Shown here: piece by piece, positions 1-10,808 of the stretch | Numbering within the stretch: position 1 is the stretch's first letter | Layout: every line of letters begins with the position of its first letter | From: Voacanga thouarsii | Taxonomy: Eukaryota; Streptophyta; Magnoliopsida; Gentianales; Apocynaceae | Length of the DNA stretch: 64,000 bases | NCBI GenBank assembly: GCA_026120185.1 | Contig: JANUWF010002066.1 | Coordinates: 124,001 to 188,000 of the forward strand | Reading direction: 5' to 3' | Made by a program: the position numbers and the translations under genes | The notes under the pieces: model-generated | What the model was told of the DNA's origin: nothing | Database searches by the model: none | What the model saw: only the letters and a program-made list of their open reading frames with translations

Positions 1-289
1 GGAAACTCCTTCACTACTTCTATGTTCTCCAAGGTACATTGAACTTTCATCTTGTTGATAAAATAAGTCAAGTAACCCATACATCCTTTCTTGAGTAACT
101 TCCCAGCCTTCGTTCCTGTTATCATGAACTTCAATTCATTCACCCACTTTTACTAAACTCGAACATGTTACAAACTAGTTTAACAAATTGTACCATCTTG
201 TTCTTTCAATCTACCCAAGTCCCATGCTTTGCTAACCAGTCCATCCCCAAAATTAAATCATAATCTTCTATGGGTAATATAATAATATC

Positions 290-568
290 TTACTTTAAGT
301 TTTCTTTCCCTACCTTTACATTACAGCCGTACACACATTTCCTTGCTTCCATTGATTTCTCTAGTGGAGTGCTCACCATCAAGGTGCAGGGCATTTCTAA
401 CCCGTCCCATTCCAAATAGTATGCACTATTCTGATTTATATATAAATGTGTTGAATCAGGGTCTATTAAAATGGAAATAGAATAGCCTTGGATAACGAGT
501 ATACCTTCTACCATAGCAGCTCCGTCTCCAACCTCCTCTCGATTCATGGCAAATACCTTCACCTTCAC
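290..568 (-). pseudogene. gypsy retropepsin-like aspartic protease fragment
   Basis: An open stretch of 92 codons. Near residue 35 it has a segment reading I-L-I-D-P-D-S-T-H, which corresponds to the L-I-D-P-G-A-T-H type active site of plant gypsy proteases, followed by a hydrophobic flap-like region. The expected G-A/S after the catalytic Asp is D-S here, so the site is degenerate. In the family this protease processes the Gag-Pol polyprotein. Its place downstream of the zinc knuckle fits the call. Confidence 0.7.
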
Positions 569-643
569 CTGGGGCTTTTGTCCCCTACTTCTCGGTGCTC
601 CAGTTGCTACTCTCTTATTCCTACCAGCAAGTAAGGCTGCTGG

Positions 644-1003
644 TTACCCAATCCTTAGTGGCCTCAGACAGATATTCCTCACGTAAGAGGTATCACCGTA
701 GTTATAGCACATTTTTGCATTCTCCTTTAACCAATAATTTTTCTCCATATGGCTCCACTTTCCACATAAGCGGTAAGTCGGTAGGTTCAAAGTAGGTCCT
801 ACTGGAAGGGTCCAAGATTGTTTTTTCCAATTTCCAAACTGTTGTCCTGCTAGCCTCTTGTTGATTAGCTGACGAGGTGCTTGTCTTATTTGCTGCTGAG
901 GTCTAAAGGCTATCTGATTCTTGTCTTCGTTCTCCGTGCAAGTGGTTGCATCAATAGCCGTGGTGTAAGTCATTGGAGGAAAAGATGCCAATGCCTGACT
1001 CAA
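644..1003 (-). pseudogene. gypsy gag C-terminus with degenerate zinc knuckle
   Basis: Minus-strand open frame of 119 codons. Its end carries two Cys-rich stretches (Y-R-L-C-G-K-W-S-H and M-C-Y-N-Y-G-D-T) that resemble the CX2CX4HX4C nucleocapsid knuckle with Cys and His losses. Upstream, from about 1470 to 1000, fragments in shifting frames read like plant retrotransposon gag: a F-L-K-F-x-P-P-T-F-H-G opening, a M-T-V-A-Q-Y-T-A-x-F-N-Q-L-S-x-Y motif and an I-K-G-L-R segment. Several stops interrupt it. Confidence 0.65.
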
Positions 1004-2583
1004 CTCCTATCTCAATCCCTTAATGAACTGTTGGGTCCTATTCTGCTCAGTATCTATCCACCTTCTGTAATACTTGGAGAGTTGATTAAACATAGCTGTA
1101 TACTGAGCTACTGTCATGCCTCCTTACCTTAGATTCTAGAACTCATCCTCCTGCTTCTCTGCTATCTATTGGGAAATATACTCAACTCAAAAAACTTCCA
1201 CAAAATTTTTTCACGTCCAATCCTGATCAGAGTTTCCCTAGTCCTCTTAGACATGTTGCCAACAGTTTCGTGCTGGACTTCTCAGCTTGAAGGCTGCAAA
1301 TTTCACCATATGCTTCTTCGTATAGTTCAAGATAAAGAAGATATCCTCCATCTACTCTACCCACTGTTCTGCCTTCTGATCCTACTCAGCCTCACCATGG
1401 AAAGTAGGTGGTTGAAACTTGAGGAAGCACTCCAGAGCTTCGTCCTCCCTCTTGGGCATCTTTTTTTTTTTTTGCCAAAGTTTGAAGAATTTTCGTCATC
1501 TTAAGAAAAGCTTGTCCAAGATATACCTTGGTGGGTCCTTTAGTTACCATATCCTGCTCCTATTCATAACCTTCTCCTACCTCAGGTGTGGAATGTCATG
1601 TAGGTCCAAACTCCAAAGTTGATAAAGCACTCTCCCAGGGTGATTTCGCTGGGAACTGTGGTTTTTTACCCAGGTGTCATCTTTAACCATATGAGGTCAC
1701 TTAGGGCATAAGTATATATGTATGCAATATGTATAATCAAGTTATGCATATTCCGCAATTAGGGAAATCCAAACTCAACTTGTGCAAAGTAATAAATTTA
1801 GTAATTTTGAGAGTAAGCAATCATTTTAAAAGAAATAAATTCATTGTTGATCCAAACTACATAGTTTTCACAAAAGGCAAAGAAGGCTTGCTAAGCATCC
1901 TTATTCTACACAATAAAAGTTCTTAAAATAGTACAGAACCAAAAAAAAAACCCTATTTATTAGCTGGAAATAAGAAGTAGGGTTTCTTTAGCTTCCTCAC
2001 TAGGTCAGCTCAACCAACTCACTCACAAGTTTTCCCTTTTGAATCCTCAAAATTAGGCTCATAAAGCTAGCTCTTAATATTCATGGAAAAGTCTATCCCC
2101 TTTCCATCCACAAACCCTAAAGTCCAAGACTCGTTGATGACTTGAGCAGAACTCCCCACAGCCCTAATAGGCCTCCTAAAACTCTCTGCCTCGGTAAGTG
2201 CTACTCTCAGCCTTACTCATCTAACTTGCTCAAGACGTTAGGCCATGAACTCCGCGTACTTACTCTAGGGCACCTCAAATTCTACCTCCCCTGGGTCATT
2301 ACTATCTGAGGCCAAATCCTCTTCCTACACAAGTGAAATAGGTTCTCCCTCGACTACTCCCTTCTCAATCTTCTGCCCAGGTAGCTCTAATTCAAACTCA
2401 AGCTCCGAATCAGATGGTGGAGGAGGTATGGTTGGTGGTGGTGCGTTGGATCTACACAGGAAAGGCCATTCTCTAACTATCGCAAATCTTTTAGCCATCC
2501 TATCTACAAGTAATAACTAGGTTAGTATATGATTGAAATGCTTAAATAAATACTTTCATCAAACATATATGTATTGCCTATAA

Positions 2584-2594
2584 CTCTAATACCA
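2584..2594 (-). other. primer-binding site, initiator-tRNA-Met type
   Basis: On the minus strand TGGTATTAGAG begins two bases inside the LTR edge. This is one mismatch from TGGTATCAGAG, the complement of the 3' end of plant initiator tRNA-Met. Its position just after the LTR terminus (TGTTACA) fixes the orientation of the element and the inner LTR boundary. Confidence 0.75.
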
Positions 2595-2596
2595 CT

Positions 2597-5500
2597 TGTA
2601 ACACCCCGCTACGTACGTACCCAAAGAGGGCGGGGATGTCACCCCGTCCAAAGGATAAAAAGTGTTTATAACGAGGTAAATAAATAACTCACTCAAATAA
2701 AATCTCGAACAAAAATTTAAATGTAATACAATTCGAGTAAAACTTATACAAAGTTCTCAAAACAAAATTTGACAGAACTAAAAATATTAATGCAAGATCT
2801 TGATCTCTAGCCCCAACCTTGTCAGTAGTGTTCACAACCTGAAAACATGTGCAAATAATGTGAGAAATAAATTTCTCAGTAAGTCCTCTGTCTGTGAGAG
2901 TGTTATTTTGAAATAATTTGTGATATGCATTTTCCAATACCAAAAGTGCAATTGCAATTATAATCAACAAGTTTAAATACAAGAGTGGTATTTTCAATTT
3001 GCATTCTCAATAAATAATTTTATTTCAAAGAAATCAATCACTCAATAATAAAGTGGAATATAAAACTCTACAAAATAGCCCTGAGTCTAAAACCTTCCAT
3101 CATGACCCAGTACTGTGAAAACTTGCATTACAATATAGTGGGTGATCGGCCCACAAGTTGAGATACTTCTCATTCTCTCAAACCTTTCTAACTTATTGGT
3201 TGTCCATTTCAAAGAAATGCAATCCCAGTTAGAACTGGTTGCTAGCTTGGACTGGCCTGACTCCTTACCACTGTCACCTAATCAGAAACGAGTTCATCTC
3301 CCAGAAGTGGCCACGTACTGGAAAGCTAGTTCGCTCCTTTTTAGGCTAGTACTAGTAGCATACCCTTATTGAGTGCTCAACGTTTTGCATCAAGTAGTAA
3401 TCAAAAAGAAAATATCCAGCATGACTCGAAAAATCTTGATTAAATTATTTAATGCAAAAGTCAAGTGAATTGTTTCGAAATCCCTTTAGCTTAAGAAATC
3501 AGTGCGTGATTTGAAATAGAGTAAGAAAAGTAGCCATACTGAACATTTTAATACAAAACCCGTGTTTTCAGCTACAAAACGTAATACTTGATAATATTGC
3601 AATTACTATATTTCACAAATAGTTTTAATGCAAGAACTTACCTTAGTATAGCAAATTAATTTCTTAACCACAATGAGTGAATTCTTGTCTTTGCCATCCT
3701 TCCAAGTCTAAATGTCATAAAATAAATAAGTCACAACCTAATCTTAGTATTTTAGAAAATCATATTCCTTATATAATTAATTTCCTATTCACATACAACC
3801 AACAAGGCTTCAAATAAATCATTATTCAAACATTTACTATATTCCTAGTGTCAATACTTATAGTTATTACACCAAAAGAAGGATACAAATTAATAATAGA
3901 GAATTTCCTTAGAAATTCTTAAGCTAAACACAATTTCCAGCAAGTTATCCCTTCCTTCCTAAGTGTATAATACATAGAAAAATACCTCAGATTGACCTCA
4001 AATTTTACAGAGATAAACCTTAATGTATTTAAAACAAGATTCAATTATTCCCACACAAAAATCAGGGTTAACACAGGCTCAGAAAGATTATTTTCACTAT
4101 TATAGCATTCTGCCCAGAACAGACCAGTGTTAAAAAAACTTCGTAACTTTGAATTTCTATATCAAAATATTTTGAAATTTTACAAGTAGTATATAAACAC
4201 ATAAAGCTAGATTTTTTATGTTTTAACCCTTCTCAAATTCAGACCTTTTCATACCGAAATAATGGCATCAATCTGACTGTACAGCAAAAATAAGGCACTC
4301 TGTCCCTTCAGGATTTTAAAAAATTACTGAGCTTAAAACCAGGGTGTTTCTGCATAATTATTATCATAAATAACTTCCTTTACATGTCTAGGAACCAACA
4401 TCAAAAGGTCCTACAACAATAATTTATATTACTAATTTATTTGAACCAAATCAAGCTATCGTCACATAATTTTTAGAAATCCTAGCAAGCATCAAGTTTA
4501 TTCTTTCTTTCAAGAAATTGGTTCCTTAGACTTGTTAATCCAAGAAATCAAAAATATAAAATAAACCAAAATTAATGACAGCAATTTTAACATCAAACAT
4601 ATCAAGATAACCCAAGAACACATCAAGAAATTATCTTTTTCTTGGAAAAAAAATTTCACCTTTTGTAAAAATAGCTATTTAAGATAAAAAGTTATTTCCT
4701 TTGGCATCCATCCTTTGAAAGACTCCTCATTTACCAATATTTACGTAAGTTTGATCCTTAGACACACATCCTTAATCATTCTTGGTTTAGAAAAACATAT
4801 TACTAATTTATTCAACAAAAAACTTTAATGTTGGTTTGTACTGATGGTACTAAGAAAATTAATGAAGAGAACGCTTTGGATCCTTACCTCTTGTCACACT
4901 AACTCAATCACTCTTAGGAGCGTAGAAGGTGTTTTCTAGCCCTTGTTTCTACCTAAATTTTCAAGCTTTCACTCCAAGATTGTTGCTTCAACCTTGTGGC
5001 TTGTGCAGAATTTTTCATAAGCAATTGAAGCAATTAATTTTGTCACAAAAGGGGAGGGATTCCGTGCTAGGAAGAGGGAAAGAGAGTGTGTGATGGCTGC
5101 TAGGGGGCTCCCAAAAATCTGACTTAGCTAGGCTTTTATTAAGGAATTATATTAGGTTTAGGAATTTAAGGGAAAAAGAAGAATTTATAGAAAAATCCTT
5201 TTTGTTCTAGATTTTAATTAATAAAGGCTTTCTTTAGTTAATTTGTTACAATCTTAGGGGGTCTTAGGAAATTAATTTGGTCGGCCAAGAGGGGACAAAT
5301 GGCGGCACAAATAAGAGAAAATAGGAACTAATATTCTCCAAGATTTTCCTAAGCACTAAAGGTTTGGAAAACTAAAAATCCCTTCAAGATATTTTCCTAA
5401 GTATTCAAGAATTAGGTTTTATTTCCCTTTCCTCCCTCTTGTGGCATTAGTACGGCTTCTAGAAGCCTAGAATTTTTCTCAAATATTCTTCTAGCTAAAT

Positions 5501-5812
5501 TAAATATTCAGTTAAGAAAATTCAATTTTCCTCCACATAAATAAATTAAAAGGAATGTCTTGCTAATCTAATATTTAAATAATTACTAGAATTTAATACA
5601 TACACAAACAAATAAGTTAAACATATTATAAATATTTAACAAATATATTGTAAATATATATATATATATAGGTATATAAATAAATGTGTAAATATATATT
5701 ATCAAATATTGAATAGCTACCTAAGTTATTTATTATTTTAATTAATGACTACGCAAATAATCTATCCACACCAAGCCAAGAATAACTATGCAAGAATACT
5801 CATGTTAAATGG

Positions 5813-5861
<49 letters not shown>

Positions 5862-5894
5862 CCCATTTCTAGGGGTATTTAGGGTGGGGTGTCA
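2597..5894 (-). repeat. 5' LTR (about 3.3 kb) of the gypsy element
   Basis: The plus strand starts TGTAACACCCC at 2597 next to the primer-binding site and ends GGGGTGTCA at 5894. The two ends are imperfect inverted copies of each other with the TG...CA termini of an LTR. The stretch is AT-rich and has no convincing coding sequence; the minus-strand frame at 2689-2997 and the plus-strand frame at 3142-3372 look like chance ORFs. A long AT dinucleotide run lies just inside the outer end. The second LTR and the target duplication are outside the window, so the outer boundary rests on the terminal motif alone. Confidence 0.6.
5816..5860. repeat. (AT)n microsatellite
   Basis: About 22 uninterrupted AT dinucleotides at the outer end of the gypsy LTR. 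Confidence 0.95.
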
Positions 5895-6732
5895 TTCAAG
5901 TGTGGCAAATATAGCATTAGGCTAAGGAATGCACTATCAATTAGGCTTTGTTCAGGGCTAACAAGTCCCATGAGGGAAGGAAAGTAACAAGAGTGGGCCA
6001 AAGATAAGCGTGGAGTAGTTGGAACTCTTGGAATACAAGAGACAATGCCAACTTTGTATAAGAGACATTGTAACTGTTGGCTACAACTACTTACAACCTA
6101 CTCTAAACTTCCTCATAAAGGCTATTATATTCTCTCGCATATCTCTCAATATATAAGAGAACTATCTCTATGATTATAAAAGTAAAATATTACAATTGAA
6201 TACTACAATTTATTTATAGGCCTCCGTGGAGTAGTCCTCAACCAAACTGGAAACTAACTCCCCTTTGGACTCAACTATCTCTAAGCTTAACCCGTAAGTC
6301 TCAAAAGATCTCCATCGTTAGATTAAGGATCTTATCCATTTTCCTTTGGGATAAGGTCTTGGACTTAATTATGTACTCTTTCTAGAAGTAAGACTTTGCT
6401 GCCTCTTACATAAGCTAAGCTCGTTGCCCACGTGTCAATCTTTAGATCTGCTTTTTTATTTTAGGCTTATGGATGCCTTGTGTCTAGCCCATGTGTGTCC
6501 TACTAAGTGTAAGCCCACTTGTGCATTCTTTGGTCTACAAGCAAGCTGGTCTAGAGCCTAGATTTGAGCCTTAATATTGGCCCAAGCCTACATAATTGTC
6601 ACGTGCATCCATGTAACAACATGCACCAAAAGTCATCTACCAAATCTTGACATAAACATCCAAGCTAACCACCATTAGTTATCACTACATTGTCAATTGA
6701 TCTCAGTCTTTGGCTCACGAGTAATCCAAGCA
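5895..6732. other. intergenic, nothing recognised
   Basis: AT-rich unique-looking sequence with no ORF, RNA gene or transposon end that I can support. Confidence 0.6.
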
Positions 6733-7440
6733 TAGGAATGGCAATTAGGAAGGGTTGAGTCAATGACTAGAAATCCAGACTGTATTCCCTCATTTCCTTA
6801 TTCTCCTCCCGTCCCTGAACCGCTCACGACATAGGAAAATGTGGGGATCCCTGCCCATGGAATCCTCAATCCCTATCCAACAGATAAACTGGGTTTAAAA
6901 TTTTTTAAATAGGCTTAAAGTTAAAAAATAAAAAATGTAAAAAAATAAACAAAACATATTCACCATTAAAATTTAAAACAAACACAGATTCAACAAAATT
7001 TACTCACAAAATAATGAAGTATTAAAATATCCTCTAAATAACTAAATTATATAAACCATAATAAATTATGGACTATAATAAACTCTATAATTTACTCACA
7101 AAATGATAATAAAGTCTCAAAATAAATTATTTTATGTATATAAACTTTTTATAATTGATTTTCTTATAAATATAAATACCTTTATTCTATATACATATTA
7201 TTTCTTCTATATTAATTATATATACTCATATTTTGAGTACGCATACACACATATATAAATATATATATACTTTGTATATATACAAGCACTTATCATTTAT
7301 CTATTTGTATACTAATTATATATCTTCGATATATAAATGTAACATTTATAATATATACAAGTATAAAATTTTTAACATACAGTTATACATGCATACATGT
7401 GTGTGTGTGTGTATGTGTGCGTGCGTGCGTGCGTGCGTGC

Positions 7441-7486
<46 letters not shown>

Positions 7487-7673
7487 CGAAGGGCGAGGTA
7501 GGGTAGGGACAGGCTGAGGCAGGCAAGGGATCATGCAATCCCCATTCTCGACTAGCAAGTCAAGGTATTGAACTTGATCCCACCTCTATTCCCATTTAAG
7601 TCAAGAAATCCTGACCCTACCAGATAGGGTTGGGTCGAACTTCCGGTTTAAGTGAAAAAAATTGTTATCCCTA
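6733..7673. mobile_element. probable non-autonomous hAT-type element with internal microsatellite
   Basis: The left end reads TAGGAATGGCAATTAGG. The right end, reverse complemented, reads TAGGGATAACAATTTT. Both resemble hAT terminal inverted repeats of the TAGGG(A/G)TGGCAA kind. Subterminal GGGGATCCCTGCCCATGG-like sequence at about 6842 is of the sort often seen in plant hAT MITEs. No clean 8-bp target duplication is visible, so the boundaries are tentative. No transposase is encoded. Confidence 0.45.
7396..7485. repeat. (GT)n/(GCGT)n microsatellite
   Basis: A GT run interrupted by GTGC units and then about 20 perfect GT repeats. ORFs predicted across it on both strands are repeat artefacts. 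Confidence 0.95.
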
Positions 7674-8415
7674 GGACAAAAAATCTAAGTAGCACTTGAA
7701 CTATTTGAAATTTTATGTTCTACACCTAAACTAAAAAAAGTCCAGAAGTAGTACTTATACTATTAAAATGTCATGATCTTACACTTATATCAAATTTGAC
7801 TGTTTGTTCACGCTTTCCGTCAATCGCATGACCTTCACGTAAGGGCATTTTTGTCCTTCCATATTATTCCATGGGCACCAACTCTTTCCTTCTAATAGAA
7901 CCGATGGCATAATTTCCAAAATACTTGACTCTTTTCTTCTTTTTTCTTCCTCAACATACCTCTATTTTTCAACTCCCTCCAAAAAAAAAAAACACAGCAC
8001 TATAATTTAGAAATGCCCAGAAGTCGAAGTCCTCCATTGTCCACTTGCTATTGTGGTAAGGTAAGCATCCTTAGAATCTCATAAACTGACAAGAATGAAT
8101 CCTGTAAGAAGATTCGCAACTTGTGGCAATGAATAAGTAAATCTCGGTGTTTTTTCCACTACTGACAAAGAAAATATTCACTGATTTCATTATTTATGTG
8201 AAGGGTAAAGGTCCAAGATGTGAATTTTGGATATGGATTGATCCCAAAATATATAGTAGACTCATGAAAATCATTTTCAATTTATTGTGATGAATTCGTC
8301 TATTTTTTTTAATAGACAACAATACCCTCAAAAGATGTTACGTAACAATCACATGATCGACGAAAAAAATAACAAAAGTGTAAGATTGGGATATTTTAAT
8401 AGTATGAGTACTATT
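7674..8415. other. intergenic, nothing recognised
   Basis: AT-rich sequence without a supportable gene or element. Confidence 0.55.
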
Positions 8416-8423
8416 TTCTGAAT

Positions 8424-8870
8424 AGGGGTGTATTCGAATCGAATCAAATCAAATCATAAGATAATTGAGCCGAAATTTACTATTTTTACATAATGCTAGA
8501 ATTCGAGTTCGAGTTCAATTCAAATGTCAAATCTTAGTTTGAACTCGATTCGTTTAAAATAGTTTAAAACTCGAACTCGATTCAAAGTTTGATTATACTA
8601 AGCTCGAATTCGAGTTCAAGCTTGAGTTCGAATTTAAATAAATAATTTATAATATAATGTATTATAAATAATATATTAATTAATTAATCGAATATGTTCT
8701 TAAGTCTTCGAGCCTAATACTTAAATATTCGAATTCAATTTGTTTAAAATTCAAATCTAAACATAAAGTTTATATTCGAGTTCAAGTTCGATATTTTAAA
8801 TTCGGGTCAAGCCTTTATTGAGTCGAGTCTAAACCTATTTGAAAAAAGCTCGATTCATTTGCAATCCTAC
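8424..8870. mobile_element. hAT-type MITE with 8-bp target duplication
   Basis: A 447-bp element flanked by perfect direct 8-bp copies of TTCTGAAT (8416-8423 and 8871-8878). The ends (left AGGGGTGTATTCGAATCGAA; right end, reverse complemented, AGGATTGCAAATGAATCGAG) are imperfect inverted repeats with about 13 of 20 positions shared. The interior is dominated by reiterated TCGAGTTCGA-like motifs and AT-rich DNA with no ORF. The 8-bp duplication and the end sequence place it in the hAT superfamily. Confidence 0.7.
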
Positions 8871-9346
8871 TTCTGAATATTTTTTAATTTAAATGTAAAA
8901 TTTATAATTTTAGATAATTCAGGAACTACTTGAATTTTTTACCCTTATCGCTATTCTAGCACCTCCTGCGTGCCATAGTCCTCCAAACTCAAGAGTCTAA
9001 CAACAATTCAATAAGAGTGAACAGTAAGATGCGAAATACTCTTTTAGTCCCCTTTTATCTATCTATTTTAACTAAGATATTTGTCTTAATTTATCTATCT
9101 CATTAGCAAACTAAGACTATATTAATTGCCATTTTTTCACAAATACTCATCTTTAATACAGTTAGTATTTATGCACTTGTAGTAAAAAATAAAAGTAAAT
9201 TAAATATACTTACAACATATAAAATTTTGAAATTTGATTACTCCTTAATAAAGAGAGCGATTCTTTGAGGATAAAATAAAAAATGTTAATTAATTAACTA
9301 AAAACCCTTATTTTTTTTAAAACTTGTGAATCGGTTGGAGTAACTC

Positions 9347-9598
9347 TTGTGTGTGGAAGAGTATCCTACAAGAAAGAGAATTTGCGCAAAAAACGCTAGG
9401 CTTACAAATTGTGGAAAGACTCACGGAACTGATGTTGGCAAGCCTCATCCTCTGGTATTTTCTCGGTACAATCTTATGGACTTGTACAAGAACTGTCCAA
9501 GTGCAACAGTGGATAGAAGGTGGAATGGAGTTTCAAAGTTAAAAATGATGGAACAAAAAAATTGGATTGGGAATAAGTTAAACGAAAGTATATGTTAA
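9347..9598 (+). other. unidentified ORF, doubtful
   Basis: An 83-codon plus-strand frame with two short segments (C-G-K-T-H-G-T and P-H-P-L-V-F) that look protein-like. I recognise no family. No start context, splice partner or flanking exon could be assigned. It may be a decayed exon or chance. Confidence 0.2.
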
Positions 9599-9643
9599 AG
9601 AATACTTTTATAATTTAAATTTTTTGAGGGAAGGTAAAGTAAT

Positions 9644-10024
9644 TTGAAACGTATCTTTTTCAAATTTTTTAATTTTTTAAAAAGATATAAAATTTTGAAA
9701 GGATCAAACGCAATTCCCGCCCGCAGTTTGGCCATTGGCCCGCAGCAGTTATACCTTCCCCTGTGGCAAATGAAACATGGTAAGTTGCCAGCAAATGCCC
9801 TACTATACAAGAGGTATGCAACACCACAATCTTTCCGTCGAATATGGGGAGAAGGGACAGACTCGGCTTTGCGTGTCATTAGGATTGGGAACAGCCTCGG
9901 GAAGTATGGCAAAGATTGGCGCGCAGTAACCACTGATAGGGCTTTACAGTTTACACAAGGCGCCTCTATGGGGGGGAATCCAGACACAATGTATTTGCAT
10001 ACCACTTACATGTATTCCATTTAA
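9644..10024 (+). other. unidentified ORF open on both strands
   Basis: A 126-codon plus-strand frame overlaps a 136-codon minus-strand frame (9595-10005) in a block that is clearly more GC-rich than its surroundings. The plus frame contains two sequences that match plant splice donors, near 9780 (ATG|GTAAGT) and near 9811 (GAG|GTATGC), so it may be an exon relic rather than one ORF. I recognise no domain in either translation. Real coding is possible but unproven. Confidence 0.25.
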
Positions 10025-10499
10025 TCTTGGCCAGTTGCCATTTTCGACCAAAAACAAATCCCCAGTACAGGTAACTATTGGTTAGAAGTTAAAACACACT
10101 TACCACCATTATTCATTTTTATTAAAAAAAAAAAAAAAGACAACGGCACGTAATGGTGATTTAGGCCCTCAAAAGAAAATATAATATTTAAAACGTCTGT
10201 GCCTATGGCTTTAATACGACGTAGAAAATTGGAGGAAAGAAAGCCAAGGAAACCACAATAACTGATCAAGGATATGTGACAAATTTCATAGGAAAAGCTC
10301 CGACGTTCAGCAAACAAAATTTGCAATGTCATGCTATGCTGTCTACAGAAAAGAGCCATTAGTCATAAACAACATTCAATTATATTCACAAGCCAACGAT
10401 GTTCTAAGACTGAATTAACTATGCTAGAAGGGCCTACTTTTTTGAGGACATACTGTCAAAACTAAGCCAAAAGAGAAGGGGAGGGCGCAAAAATACTAT

Positions 10500-10808
10500 T
10501 ATGACTAATATACATGGATCCTATAGCTAATTCGCTTCAAACTGGAGAACTATTATGACTAATATCTTACGCTGAGGACCATAAATCTGTATGGTGTACC
10601 AACTGGATTGCACAAATAACCAGTGTAGCACACACGAGGTTGTTACACAATGGATCTTGAGAACTCTGGATAATTTGTTCGTTAGGCCAACTTGCCAACT
10701 GAAAATCAGAGAGATCATTTGTAGCAAGCAGCTAAGGAAAAACCAAGGTCGAGAATTTTCCTATAACAAACTTCCAGCTATAACACCAATCATCATGTCT
10801 TCCACTGA
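10500..10808 (-). other. 3' UTR of the capping enzyme gene (extent uncertain)
   Basis: Noncoding sequence directly after the capping enzyme stop codon at 10809-10811. I cannot see a clear polyadenylation signal, so the end is a guess. Minus- and plus-strand ORFs here look like chance frames. Confidence 0.4.

Larger units (their letters stand above)
1..2596 (-). mobile_element. Ty3/gypsy LTR retrotransposon, internal region (5' part), degenerate
   Basis: Reading the minus strand from about 2596 downwards gives, in order, a primer-binding site, a leader without clear coding, a gag-like region (about 1470 to 1000), a CCHC zinc-knuckle region (about 1003 to 644) and an aspartic protease (568 to 290). 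This is the 5'-to-3' order of a Ty3/gypsy gag-pol. Reverse transcriptase, integrase and the 3' LTR would lie to the left of the window. Many in-frame stops make it non-functional. The leader between about 1640 and 2583 holds no ORF I can recognise. Confidence 0.8.

Noticed and set aside
7233..7558. ORFs of 94 and 70 codons over the GT repeat
   Set aside because: Their Cys-Val and His-Thr runs come directly from the microsatellite.
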